DNA from: Terrihabitans soli
GTDB taxonomy: Bacteria > Pseudomonadota > Alphaproteobacteria > Rhizobiales > Methylopilaceae
Length of the DNA: 64,000 bases
Reading direction: 5' to 3'
Assembly (NCBI RefSeq): GCF_014191545.1
Contig: NZ_AP023361.1
Coordinates: 2,942,501 to 3,006,500, forward strand
Position numbers and translations under genes: made by a program. The notes beneath the pieces are model-generated. The model was not told the origin of the DNA and ran no database searches. It saw nothing but the letters and a program-made list of their open reading frames with translations. The first letter of the stretch is position 1. Every line of letters begins with the position of its first letter. Shown one piece after another: positions 54,477 through 63,959 of the stretch.

Positions 54477-55832
54477 ATGCTCGACAATCCCGCCTCCGAA
54501 TACGCCGCGCTGAAACAGGAGCTCCGCGGCAAGGGAATCAAATTCCTTCTTGCCTCCTATGCCGACATGCACGGCGCCTCGAAAGCCAAGGTCGTGCCGA
54601 TCGATCATCTCGATCAGATGATGGGCGGCTCGGAAATGTTCACGGGCGCGGCGCTCGACGGCGTTCCGCAGAGCGTGCACGACGACGAGGTCGCGGCTTT
54701 GCCGGATGCGGCGAGCTGCACCGTCCTGCCCTGGCAGCGCGATACGGCCTGGTTCGCAAGCGATCTGATCTATGGCGGCAAGCCGTTCGAAGCCTGCAGC
54801 CGCACCATTTTGAAGCGCCAGACGAAAGCGGCGTCGGACCTCGGCTATATGATGAATCTCGGCATCGAAGCCGAATTCTACGTCCTGCGCGACACGCCCG
54901 AAGGCGTCATGCCGATCACCGAACGGCGGCTCAACAAGCCCTGCTACGACGTCTCCATGGTGCTCGACAACAAGGCATGGCTGACCGAACTCGTCGACTT
55001 CATGAACGGCGAAGGCTGGGATGTGTATTCCTTCGATCAGGAAGACGGGCTCGGCCAGTTCGAAATCGATTTCATGTATGCCGACGTGCTGTCCATGGCC
55101 GACCGCTATGTTTTTCTGCGGCTCGCCGCCAACAAGATCGCGCAGCAGCACGGATGCTTCGCGAGCTTCATGCCCAAGCCCTATCAGGACCGCACCGGCA
55201 GCGGTGCGCATTTCAACATGTCGCTCGGCGACCTTGCGACGGGCTCAAATCTGTTCAAGGACAAGAACGATCCGCGCCAGTGCGGGCTTTCGGAACTCGG
55301 CTACAAGTTCACGGCCGGCGTCGTTCGTCACCTGCCGGCGATCTGCGCCGTCGTCGCGCCGACGGTGAACTCATATAAGCGCCTCGTGAAACAGGGCTCG
55401 ATGTCGGGCTTCACCTGGGCGCCGATTTTCGCCTGCTACGGCAACAATAACCGCACCAATGCGGTGCGTATTCCGATGGGCGGCGGCCGCATCGAACTGC
55501 GCGCCGCCGACAGCGCCTGCAATCCCTATCTCGGGGCCGCTCTCGTTCTCGCCGCCGGCCTTGAGGGCATCCGCGAAAATCTCGATCCGGGCGAGCCGAA
55601 CCGCGAGAATATGTATCTCGTCGATCCTGCGGAGCTTGAAGCCCGCAAGATACAGATGCTGCCGCGCACTTTGGGCGAAGCGCTCGACGCGTTTGAAGCC
55701 GACCCGCTGACCAAAGCGGTTTTCGGCGAGAGCATGGCCAAAGCCTGGCTCGACTATAAGCGCGAAGAATGGCTGTCCTATATGGCGCATGTCTCCGATT
55801 GGGAGACGAGCCGCTATCTGAGGTTCTTCTGA
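54477..55832 (+). CDS. Glutamine-synthetase-family ligase (GlnT/GmaS-like), substrate unknown
   Basis: 451 residues. GS active-site motifs retained: GIEAEFYVLR, FDQEDGLGQFEIDFMY, SGAHFNMSLGD, NNNRTNAVRIPMGGGRIELRAADS. It is a diverged paralogue of gmaS at 29039-30337. Members of this family ligate glutamate to ammonia, methylamine, polyamines or other amines. Placed between a creatininase-family gene and an ABC permease under a guanidine riboswitch, it may glutamylate ammonia or an amine released from the imported compound (inference). Confidence 0.83.
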   Translation: MLDNPASEYAALKQELRGKGIKFLLASYADMHGASKAKVVPIDHLDQMMGGSEMFTGAALDGVPQSVHDDEVAALPDAASCTVLPWQRDTAWFASDLIYGGKPFEACSRTILKRQTKAASDLGYMMNLGIEAEFYVLRDTPEGVMPITERRLNKPCYDVSMVLDNKAWLTELVDFMNGEGWDVYSFDQEDGLGQFEIDFMYADVLSMADRYVFLRLAANKIAQQHGCFASFMPKPYQDRTGSGAHFNMSLGDLATGSNLFKDKNDPRQCGLSELGYKFTAGVVRHLPAICAVVAPTVNSYKRLVKQGSMSGFTWAPIFACYGNNNRTNAVRIPMGGGRIELRAADSACNPYLGAALVLAAGLEGIRENLDPGEPNRENMYLVDPAELEARKIQMLPRTLGEALDAFEADPLTKAVFGESMAKAWLDYKREEWLSYMAHVSDWETSRYLRFF

Positions 55833-55835
55833 GCG

Positions 55836-56654
55836 ATGCGCCGCGCGATCAACCTGAAGCCGGAACGGGGGACAGCAACCCTTCTTGCTCTTTTGCCGTT
55901 CGCGCTGCTCATTCTGATCTATCTCGTCGCTTCGGCAGAACGGCTTGCCGATAATCCGGACGACAAGATCCTCCCCGCTTTCGTCGATTTCGGCTCGGCG
56001 ATCGTACGGCTGGGATTTCAACCCGACACGCGCAGCGGCGATTATCTGCTCTGGACCGACACATTTGCGAGCCTTCGCCGCCTTGGCATCGCGCTCGGCA
56101 TTTCGACCCTTCTCGGGCTTGTCGTCGGCGTCGGCATCGGCCTTCTGCCTTATCTGCGCGCCGGTATCGGCGCTCTTGTCGCTGTCTTCTCGATGGTGCC
56201 GCCGATGGCGGTGCTGCCCATTTTGTTCATCATGTTCGGCCTCGATGAAGTTTCGAAGATCGTCCTCATCGTCATCGGGGTCGCGCCCTTTCTGATCCGC
56301 GATATCGCCGCGCGCGTCGAGGAAATGCCCAACGAGCTTCTGATCAAGGCACAGACGCTCGGCGCATCGACATGGCAGATCGTTACGCGCGTAACGGTAC
56401 CGCAAATACTTCCCCGCCTGATCGATTCCGTCCGTCTTCAGCTTGGCCCGGCTTGGCTGTTCCTCATCGCCGCGGAAGCCATCGCATCGACGGAGGGCCT
56501 CGGCTATCGCATCTTCCTCGTCCGCCGCTATCTCGCAATGGATGTCATCCTGCCTTACGTGGCGTGGATTACATTGCTCGCTTTCCTGATGGACTGGGGC
56601 CTTCGCAAGCTAAACAGCAAGGCTTTCCCCTGGATGTACCGGAGGGCCGGATGA
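55836..56654 (+). CDS. ABC transporter permease (nitrate/taurine type)
   Basis: 272 residues, six membrane segments, BPD permease of the SsuC/TauC family with EAA loop MPNELLIKAQTLGASTWQIV. Three bases after the ligase gene, overlapping the ATPase by ATGA. Channel of the guanidine-regulated importer. Confidence 0.88.
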   Translation: MRRAINLKPERGTATLLALLPFALLILIYLVASAERLADNPDDKILPAFVDFGSAIVRLGFQPDTRSGDYLLWTDTFASLRRLGIALGISTLLGLVVGVGIGLLPYLRAGIGALVAVFSMVPPMAVLPILFIMFGLDEVSKIVLIVIGVAPFLIRDIAARVEEMPNELLIKAQTLGASTWQIVTRVTVPQILPRLIDSVRLQLGPAWLFLIAAEAIASTEGLGYRIFLVRRYLAMDVILPYVAWITLLAFLMDWGLRKLNSKAFPWMYRRAG

Positions 56655-57439
56655 GCCTTGTCGTCGAGAATGTCTGGAAGGAATATGGCGATCAGGTCGT
56701 TCTGGAGCGCCTGAATTTTGAAGTGCCGACCGGCGAGTTCTGCGCCGTGGTCGGCCCGTCCGGCTGCGGCAAAACGACATTTCTGCGCATGCTGCTGGCG
56801 ATGGAACAGCCGACGCGCGGAAAGATCCTTCTCGACGGCAAGCCGCTGCCGGACGAGCCGGGACCCGATCGCGGCATTGTCTTCCAGCGCTATTCCGTCT
56901 TCCCGCATCTCACCGTCCTGGAAAACGTTCTTCTCGGCCTCGAATTCGAACGCTCGCCATTTCTCGGGCGCTTCTTCGGTGCGGAGCGCCGCAGAGCCAT
57001 CGGCGAGGCACGCGCCTGCATCGCTTCTGTCGGCCTCGAACATGCGTTCGATAAATATCCGGCGGAACTCTCCGGCGGCATGCAGCAGAGGCTCGCTATT
57101 GCGCAAACGCTCGCACGCAAACCAAAAGTTCTTCTGCTCGACGAGCCGTTCGGCGCGCTCGACCCCGGCACCAAAGCCCAGATGCACGATCTTCTGCTGA
57201 AGCTCTGGCAGGAAGAGGGCATGACCGTCTTCATGATCACGCACGATCTGTCGGAAGGATTCGAACTTGCGACGCGCGTTCTGTCCTTCGACAAAGTGCG
57301 CCGCGATCCGCAGGCGCCGAACGCCTATGGCGCGACCGTCGTGTACGATCTGCCGCTCGACGAGAAAGCCTATCGCAAGCCCATCGTCGAACGCTGGCGC
57401 CGCGCGATACTTGAGCGCCAGGCCGGCCTCGTGCATTAG
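56651..57439 (+). CDS. ABC transporter ATP-binding protein (nitrate/taurine type)
   Basis: 262 residues: Walker A GPSGCGKTT, signature ELSGGMQQRLAIAQTLA, Walker B LLLDEPFGALDPGT. An insert around FERSPFLGRFFGAERRRAIGEA is typical of ATPases in urea-carboxylase-linked transporters. Start ATG 56651 overlaps the permease stop. Confidence 0.9.
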   Translation: MSLVVENVWKEYGDQVVLERLNFEVPTGEFCAVVGPSGCGKTTFLRMLLAMEQPTRGKILLDGKPLPDEPGPDRGIVFQRYSVFPHLTVLENVLLGLEFERSPFLGRFFGAERRRAIGEARACIASVGLEHAFDKYPAELSGGMQQRLAIAQTLARKPKVLLLDEPFGALDPGTKAQMHDLLLKLWQEEGMTVFMITHDLSEGFELATRVLSFDKVRRDPQAPNAYGATVVYDLPLDEKAYRKPIVERWRRAILERQAGLVH

Positions 57440-57462
57440 AAGAGCCGCACGGGAACACGGAC

Positions 57463-57927
57463 ATGGCCGGCCTCAGTATCAAAACCGACGATCTTTCGGG
57501 TGATCAGATTCGCGCTCTTCTGGCTTTCCATGTCTCGGGCATGCTGGAGCAGTCCCCGCCCGGAACCTGTTATGCGCTCGATCTGTCGGAATTGCAGGTG
57601 CCGGAGATCACGGTGTGGAGCGTCTGGGACGGCGATGATCTTGCCGGCTGCGGCGCGCTGAAGGAAATCGAACCCGGCTGGGGCGAGGTCAAATCCATGC
57701 GCACGGCGACGGCGCATCTGCGCAAGGGCGTTGCGGCCGCACTGCTCGACCACATCATCGCAACGGCCAAATCACGCGGCTATACGCGCCTCAGCCTCGA
57801 GACCGGAACGAGCGCCGATTACGATCCGGCGACAGCGCTCTATAAAAAGCGCGGCTTCACGAATGGCGGTATTTTCGGCGATTACACGCCGAGCCCGCAC
57901 AATCAGTTTTTGCATCTCGACCTCTGA
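57463..57927 (+). CDS. GNAT-family N-acetyltransferase
   Basis: 154 residues with GNAT elements: beta4/CoA loop MRTATAHLRKGVAAALLDHII (LRKGVA) and C-terminal ALYKKRGFTNGG. Last gene of the operon, 23 bases after the ATPase. Substrate unknown; it could acetylate a guanidino or amine compound. Ends three bases before the convergent atzF stop. Confidence 0.8.
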   Translation: MAGLSIKTDDLSGDQIRALLAFHVSGMLEQSPPGTCYALDLSELQVPEITVWSVWDGDDLAGCGALKEIEPGWGEVKSMRTATAHLRKGVAAALLDHIIATAKSRGYTRLSLETGTSADYDPATALYKKRGFTNGGIFGDYTPSPHNQFLHLDL

Positions 57928-57930
57928 GCC

Positions 57931-59715
57931 TCAGCGGCTCGCGAGATAGGCCTTCCAGCCGCCGAAGCCGGTGATGTTTTCCGCGCCCTGCACGGCATAG
58001 GCTTCGCAGACAAAGCCCTTTACGAAAGAGCCGTCGTCGAGCGACAGCGTGCCGATGCCGAGCGGCGCCGGAATGAGCGCAACGAAAGAGCCGAACTCGC
58101 TTTCCGGCACGGCCCAGATTTCAACCTCGATCCCGCCAATCCCCATGCCGTCATAAACCAGGCCGGGCTTGGGCGGCACCGTGCCGGGCAGCGCATAGAA
58201 GGTGTAGCCCTTGGCGGTCTTCGCGGTGCGTACGAATTTTGCGCGGCGCTCGACCAGCTGATGATGCAGCGGCAGGCCTTTGAGATGCGCGCCGACGACA
58301 GCGACCTCGACATAGCCGACATTCTTACCCGCAAGCGCGGGGCCCGGCAGAGCGCGCGCCGTGCCGCCGACCGTCGCCGTGCCCAGCGCCCGATGCAGAA
58401 GATCGCCGAGACCTGCGAGCGCACCGTCCTCAAAGGCGCGTCCGACAAGCGTGACACCGAACGGCAATCCGTCCGGACGAAAACCGGCGGGCACCGCGAG
58501 CGCCGAAAGATCCATCAGATTGACGAAATTCGTATAGGTGCCGAGATTGGAATTCAGCCGCACCGGATCGGCGAGCATCTCCTCGATCTTGTAGATCGTC
58601 GGCGCCGACGGCACGAGCATGACATCGATCTTCTGCCAGAGCGGTGCGGTCTTCTTCAGCAGAGCCTGAAGTTTGTATTGGCCCTCAAACGCATCGACCG
58701 CGGAATATTTCTCGCCGCCAAGCACGATATCGCGCACCACGGGGTGCACGGCATCGGGATGGCGGCGCGCGAAATCGCCGACCGCCGCCGTGCGTTCGGC
58801 GACCCATGGGCCTGCATAAAGAAGCGAGGCGCATTCGCGGAAGGGCGCGGGATCGAAATCGATCCGTTCGCCGCCGAGACGCTCAAGCCGCGCAACGGCC
58901 TCATAGAACAGAGCCTCCGATTCCGTATCGCCGAAAAACTCCACCACGTCCGGCACGCCGAAGCGGAAGCCCTTGCTCCAATCCTGCGGCAAGAGCGCGT
59001 GTTTCGGCGCCGCGCGCGAATAGGGATCTTCCGCGTCGAACGCGGCAGCCACTTCCGCGACCTTCAGCGCATCGCCGACGGTTCCGGCAAAGACCGACAC
59101 GACATCGAGCGAGCGGCAGGCCGGAACGACGCCGCGCGTTGAGAACAGGCCGCGCGTCGGTTTCAGGCCGACAATATTGTTGAACGCGGCCGGCACGCGA
59201 CCCGAACCTGCGGTATCGGTGCCGAGCGAGAAAGCAACAAGGCCCGACGCCACGGAAACCGCGGAGCCTGAGCTCGATCCGCCCGACACATAATCGGAAT
59301 CGAAGACGGAGCTCGGATAACCATAGGGCGTGCGTGTGCCGTTGAGCCCGGTCGCGAACTGATCGAGATTGGTCTTGCCGATGACGATGGCGCCCGCCTC
59401 TTCGAGAAGCTCGATCACGCGCGCCGAGCGCTGCGGCAGATAGGCGAAATCCGGGCACGCCGCCGTCGTCGTGACGCCGAGCACATCGATATTGTCCTTG
59501 ACCGCAAAGGGCACGCCGTAAAGCGGAAGGTTCTCAGTGGCGCGGGATTGCAGCGCAATGGCGCGCGCCGCCGCGATGTCTTCCGGCACGAGCGAGATCC
59601 AGACCGGGTGATCGCCCTTCTTTCTGATCTCGGCATAGATTTCGCGGATCAGCTGTTCGGGCGTCAGCCCGTCCGCATAGGCTTTCGTCAGCGAAGCAAT
59701 ATCCAGCGCGCGCAT
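57931..59715 (-). CDS. atzF: Allophanate hydrolase
   Basis: 594 residues, amidase-signature enzyme with the K73-S147-S171 triad (FAVKDNID, SGGSSSGSAV, GTDTAGSGR), at the same spacing as AtzF, plus the C-terminal domain of allophanate hydrolases (GIGGIEVEIWAVPESEFGSF in two parts: GIGGIEVEIWAVP and ESEFGSF). It turns allophanate into CO2 and ammonia. Start overlaps the carboxylase stop (TGATG). It would serve both the guanidine route and the biuret hydrolase encoded 10 kb away. Confidence 0.93.
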   Translation of the reverse strand: MRALDIASLTKAYADGLTPEQLIREIYAEIRKKGDHPVWISLVPEDIAAARAIALQSRATENLPLYGVPFAVKDNIDVLGVTTTAACPDFAYLPQRSARVIELLEEAGAIVIGKTNLDQFATGLNGTRTPYGYPSSVFDSDYVSGGSSSGSAVSVASGLVAFSLGTDTAGSGRVPAAFNNIVGLKPTRGLFSTRGVVPACRSLDVVSVFAGTVGDALKVAEVAAAFDAEDPYSRAAPKHALLPQDWSKGFRFGVPDVVEFFGDTESEALFYEAVARLERLGGERIDFDPAPFRECASLLYAGPWVAERTAAVGDFARRHPDAVHPVVRDIVLGGEKYSAVDAFEGQYKLQALLKKTAPLWQKIDVMLVPSAPTIYKIEEMLADPVRLNSNLGTYTNFVNLMDLSALAVPAGFRPDGLPFGVTLVGRAFEDGALAGLGDLLHRALGTATVGGTARALPGPALAGKNVGYVEVAVVGAHLKGLPLHHQLVERRAKFVRTAKTAKGYTFYALPGTVPPKPGLVYDGMGIGGIEVEIWAVPESEFGSFVALIPAPLGIGTLSLDDGSFVKGFVCEAYAVQGAENITGFGGWKAYLASR

Positions 59716-62700
59716 CAGGCCCGGTCCTCGACGATCACGGCCAGGATCTGACCCATGCCCACCGCGCGGCCTTCCGCGCAGCGCAGTTCCGAAACAGTCC
59801 CGTCCGCAGGCGCTGCCACTTCGAACTCCGTTTTCATCGACTCCACCACGATCAGCGCCTCGCCGGCTTTCACCCGCGTGCCCGGCGCCACATTAACTTT
59901 CCAGACGCTGCCGGGAATAGGGCTCGTCACCGCAACCCCGCCCTCCGGCAAAGCATCCTCGCTCTCCTCCATGGCCTCCGGGATATCGGCACCATAACCG
60001 ATCTGGCCCGAGGCTTCCCAGCGGGCGCGCTCTTCCATGAAGGCCGCCTGCCTCTGTGCGGTGAACGCCGAGATCTCCTTGGCGTTCTCGCTCATGAATC
60101 TACGGTAATCGGCGAGCTTCAGCACGCCATGCTCGATCTTCACCTCGGCCTTCCCATGGGGGAAATCCTCGCGGAAGCGCATGAGGTCATCATGCGAAAC
60201 CTCATAGAAGCGGATCTGATCAAAAAAACGCAGCAGCCAGGGTTTTCCGGCTTCGAACACGTGCGTCGTGCGGAACGTGTTCCAGACCTGGCAGGTGCGG
60301 CCGACGAACTGATAACCGCCCGGGCCTTCCATGCCGTAGACGCACATATAGGCGCCGCCAATGCCGACAGCGTTCTCCGGTGTCCAGGTGCGGGCGGGAT
60401 TATATTTCGTCGTCACCAGACGATGGCGCGGATCGAGCGGCGTTGCGACCGGCGCGCCGAGATAGACATCGCCAAGGCCGAGGACGAGATAGCTCGCCTC
60501 AAAGACAATGCGCTTGACCTCGTCGATACTGCCGAGCCCGTTGATGCGGCGGATGAACTCGATATTGGACGGACACCAGGGCGCATCCGGACGCACCGAC
60601 TGCATGTATTTACGGATCGCAAGCTGCGTATCCTCATCGTCCCAGGACAGCGGCAGATGGACGATGCGTGTGGGCACTTCCATCTCGTCGACGCCCGGCA
60701 GAACCGCTTCGATATTTTTCAACACATTCAGCAGTTCGCCGAGCGGCAGAAATTCCGGATCGTAATGGATCTGCAGCGAGCGGATGCCGGGCGTGAGATC
60801 GACAATGCCTTTCAGTCCGCAGCGCTGAACGGCCTGCATCAGCGCGTGCACGCGGAAGCGCAATTCGAGATCGAGAACGAGCGGTCCGTATTCGACGAGA
60901 ATGTAGCGGTCGCCCTGGCGGCGGTAGACGACGCGCGGATGGCCGCGATCGGCGCCCGTCTCCCCGAGGATCGCATCGTCCTGTCCGGCATCGGCGACGG
61001 GAAGCGCTTCGGTCTTTTCGAGCTTCGCGATGCTGGCGCTCTGATCGGCCTCGGCCTGATCGGCGATGGTCGGCGACAGGCGCTTGAAACTGATGCGGTC
61101 GCCGGGGCGAAGCTGGCCCATCTTCCAGAGTTCGGCCTGCGCAATCGTCACGGGGCAAACAAAGCCGCCCAGACTTGGGCCGTCAGGCCCAAGAATTACC
61201 GGCATATCGCCGGTGAAATCGACGGCGCCTATCGCATAAGCATTGTCGTGAATGTTCGAGGGATGCAGGCCCGCCTCGCCGCCATCGCTGCGCGCCCATT
61301 TGGGTTTCGGCCCGATGAGGCGAACGCCGGTGCGGCTCGAATTGTAGTGAACTTCCCAATCGGCCGCGAAGAAGGCGGCGATATCCTCTTCGGTGAAAAA
61401 GTCCGGCGCGCCATGCGGCCCGTAAAGAACGCCGATGCGCCATGTCCTGGTGAATGCAGGGCGCAGTTCATCCGGAACAGCGCGCGGTTCGGCTTTCGCA
61501 CCGGGATCGAGGTGCAGCACATCGCCGGCGAGCAGCGCGCGGCCGCCATGACCGCCGAAACCGCCGAGCGTGAATGTCGCTTTCGAGCCGAGATAATCCG
61601 GCACCTGAAAGCCGCCGGCGACGGCAAGATAGGCGCGCGTGCCTGCGCCCGTCACCGAACCTGTTTTCAGAATCTGCCCGGCTTTGATCTCGAACGGTAT
61701 CCAGAACGGCACGGGTTCGCCATCGAGCGTTGCCGACATCGCGGCGCCGGTGAGGCAGGCAACAGCCGGGCTGTCGAATTTCAGCGTGGGGCCTGAGAGC
61801 GTGATTTCCAGCGCTGCAGCGTTCGGATCGTTTCCGAGCGCGCGATTGGCGAGCCGGAAGGACAGATGATCCATCGGACCGGACGGCGGCACGCCGACAT
61901 CCCAGAAACCGAGACGGCCCGGGAAATCCTGAACGGTCGTCTGCGTTCCGGGTGCGACGACCTCGACCGTCGCCGGGCGGTAATCGAGCGTCTCCAGAAG
62001 CCGCGTCGTGACTTCGCCCGCTGCAAGCTCGGGCCGCACAGCGAGAAACTTCAGATAATCGCGATTGGTCTCGATGCCGCCGAGCTTCGTCGCCTCAAGC
62101 GCCGAGGACAGTTTTTTCAGCGCGGCCGGGCGATTTTCCGCGGTGACGATCAGTTTCGCGATCATCGGATCGTAGAAGGGCGGCACTTCCGCGCCCGCTT
62201 CGACCCAGGTCTCGATGCGCGCATCCTTCGGGAACGAGACTTCCGTCAGCCTGCCCGCGCTCGGGCGGAAATTGCGGCCCGGATCCTCCGCGTAGAGGCG
62301 CACCTGGATCGAATGGCCCTTCGATGCGGGGCGGACAAGATCGATCGTTTCCCCCGCCGCCTGGCGCAGCATCCATTCGACGAGATCGACGCCCGTGACT
62401 TCTTCCGTCACACCATGCTCGACCTGAAGCCGCGTATTGACCTCAAGGAAATAGAACTCGCCGCCATCGACATCGTAAAGGAATTCGACGGTGCCGGCGT
62501 TTGCGTAGTTCACCGCTTCGCCGAGCCGCTCCGCCGTCGCAAGCAGCCGGGCGCGAACCTCATCGGAAATGTTCGGCGCCGGGGTTTCCTCGATGACTTT
62601 CTGATTGCGCCGCTGCGCCGAACAATCGCGTTCGCCGAGCGCAAGGACTTTCCCCTTGCCGTCGCCGAAAATCTGCACTTCGATATGGCGGCCGCGGGCG

Positions 62701-63305
62701 ATGAACTTTTCGAGAAAGATGCCGGCGTCCTTGAAATTGTTCGCGGCGAGACGCTGCACGCGCTCGAACATCGGCGTGAACTCGTCCGCGCTGCGGCAGA
62801 GCTGAAGCCCGATGCCGCCGCCGCCCGCCGTGCTCTTGATCATCACCGGAAAACCGATGCGCTTGGCTTCGAGCTCGGCGGCTGCAAGATCGGCAACAAG
62901 CCCGCCGCCGGGCGCCAGCGGAACGCCGGCCTTTTCGGCGATTTCACGCGCTTTGTGCTTCAGGCCGAAAGCCCGCATATGTTCAGGGCCAGGGCCGATA
63001 AAGACGATGCCCTCTCTCGCGCAGGCTTCGGCGAAATCCGGATTTTCGGAGAGAAACCCGTAGCCGGGATGGATGGCTTCGGCGCCGGTCCGTTTCGCGG
63101 CGTCCAGAATGCGCGCCGCATCGAGATAGGATTGCGCGGCGGGCGGCGGGCCGACGAGAACGGCTTCACCCGCGCGGGCGACATGCAGCGAATGGCGGTC
63201 GGCTTCCGAATAGACCGCGACGGATGCGATGCCCATCCGGTCCAGCGTGCGGATGACGCGGCAGGCAATGGCGCCGCGATTGGCGATGAGAACCTTGCGG
63301 AACAT
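59715..63305 (-). CDS. Biotin-dependent urea-type carboxylase, probably guanidine carboxylase
   Basis: 1196 residues. N-terminal biotin carboxylase ([21 protein letters not shown]-grasp [10 protein letters not shown], residues 1-450), then KipA/KipI-like (AHS2/AHS1) carboxyltransferase domains, then a C-terminal biotinyl domain with the lysine in [11 protein letters not shown] (about K1158). ATG 63305 has GAGGGG just upstream; a GTG 12 bases earlier overlaps the cgd stop. The family is annotated as urea carboxylase, but those next to two DUF1989 genes were shown to carboxylate guanidine. With a guanidine riboswitch in the neighbourhood that is the preferred reading; urea remains possible as a side substrate. 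Confidence 0.88.
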   Translation of the reverse strand: MFRKVLIANRGAIACRVIRTLDRMGIASVAVYSEADRHSLHVARAGEAVLVGPPPAAQSYLDAARILDAAKRTGAEAIHPGYGFLSENPDFAEACAREGIVFIGPGPEHMRAFGLKHKAREIAEKAGVPLAPGGGLVADLAAAELEAKRIGFPVMIKSTAGGGGIGLQLCRSADEFTPMFERVQRLAANNFKDAGIFLEKFIARGRHIEVQIFGDGKGKVLALGERDCSAQRRNQKVIEETPAPNISDEVRARLLATAERLGEAVNYANAGTVEFLYDVDGGEFYFLEVNTRLQVEHGVTEEVTGVDLVEWMLRQAAGETIDLVRPASKGHSIQVRLYAEDPGRNFRPSAGRLTEVSFPKDARIETWVEAGAEVPPFYDPMIAKLIVTAENRPAALKKLSSALEATKLGGIETNRDYLKFLAVRPELAAGEVTTRLLETLDYRPATVEVVAPGTQTTVQDFPGRLGFWDVGVPPSGPMDHLSFRLANRALGNDPNAAALEITLSGPTLKFDSPAVACLTGAAMSATLDGEPVPFWIPFEIKAGQILKTGSVTGAGTRAYLAVAGGFQVPDYLGSKATFTLGGFGGHGGRALLAGDVLHLDPGAKAEPRAVPDELRPAFTRTWRIGVLYGPHGAPDFFTEEDIAAFFAADWEVHYNSSRTGVRLIGPKPKWARSDGGEAGLHPSNIHDNAYAIGAVDFTGDMPVILGPDGPSLGGFVCPVTIAQAELWKMGQLRPGDRISFKRLSPTIADQAEADQSASIAKLEKTEALPVADAGQDDAILGETGADRGHPRVVYRRQGDRYILVEYGPLVLDLELRFRVHALMQAVQRCGLKGIVDLTPGIRSLQIHYDPEFLPLGELLNVLKNIEAVLPGVDEMEVPTRIVHLPLSWDDEDTQLAIRKYMQSVRPDAPWCPSNIEFIRRINGLGSIDEVKRIVFEASYLVLGLGDVYLGAPVATPLDPRHRLVTTKYNPARTWTPENAVGIGGAYMCVYGMEGPGGYQFVGRTCQVWNTFRTTHVFEAGKPWLLRFFDQIRFYEVSHDDLMRFREDFPHGKAEVKIEHGVLKLADYRRFMSENAKEISAFTAQRQAAFMEERARWEASGQIGYGADIPEAMEESEDALPEGGVAVTSPIPGSVWKVNVAPGTRVKAGEALIVVESMKTEFEVAAPADGTVSELRCAEGRAVGMGQILAVIVEDRA

Positions 63306-63313
63306 CGCGCCCC

Positions 63314-63958
63314 TCACCGATCCCAGATGAGAATTTCGACGGGCGTCGGATTATACGCATTGCAGGGATTGTTGAGCTGCGGGCAATTGGAGATGAGGAC
63401 GATGACATCCATCTCGGCGCGCATTTCGACATATTTCCCCGGCGCGCTGAGGCCGTCGGCAAAACTCAATCCACCATCGGCCGTCACCGGCACGTTCATG
63501 AAGAAATTGATGTTGTGCGTGATGTCACGTTTGGTCAGCCCGAATTCCGGACGCTCCGCCACCGCCAGCATCCAGCTGTCGCGGCAGGCATGCATGGTCC
63601 GCTTTTCGAGATCGTAGCGCACGGTATTCGACTCGCTCGCGCAGGCGCCGCCGAGCGTGTCGTGGCGGCCCACCGTGTCCGCCGTGATTTCGAGCATGAC
63701 ATTGCCTTCGCTCGACATCAGCTTTGTGCCAAGGCCGAGAAAGACATTGCCCTGTTCGCGGATCGTATCCGTCGCCGAATAGCGCTCGGCCGGATCCATT
63801 GCGGAGAAGAACAAAGTGTCGGCCGCCTGATTGCCTTCGAGATCGAGGATGCGGAAGGTCTGGCCCTTCTTCACGACATCGATCCAGTAATCGCCGGCAA
63901 GGACGGTTTTGCGAGTGCTCGCTTTATCGGGCGACAGAGCGCTGGCTTTAGTTTTCAT
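63314..63958 (-). CDS. DUF1989 protein, carboxyguanidine deiminase subunit (urea carboxylase-associated protein)
   Basis: 214 residues. DUF1989 pattern: [38 protein letters not shown] and C-terminal [19 protein letters not shown], including conserved cysteines. These paired proteins, formerly urea carboxylase-associated 1 and 2, form carboxyguanidine deiminase (CgdAB), converting carboxyguanidine to allophanate. I do not decide which subunit this is. It lies between the other DUF1989 gene and the carboxylase. Confidence 0.87.
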   Translation of the reverse strand: MKTKASALSPDKASTRKTVLAGDYWIDVVKKGQTFRILDLEGNQAADTLFFSAMDPAERYSATDTIREQGNVFLGLGTKLMSSEGNVMLEITADTVGRHDTLGGACASESNTVRYDLEKRTMHACRDSWMLAVAERPEFGLTKRDITHNINFFMNVPVTADGGLSFADGLSAPGKYVEMRAEMDVIVLISNCPQLNNPCNAYNPTPVEILIWDR

Positions 63959-63959
63959 G

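Noticed and set aside
60129-61796. 555-codon plus-strand open frame
   Set aside because: Antisense to the biotin-dependent carboxylase; no domain.
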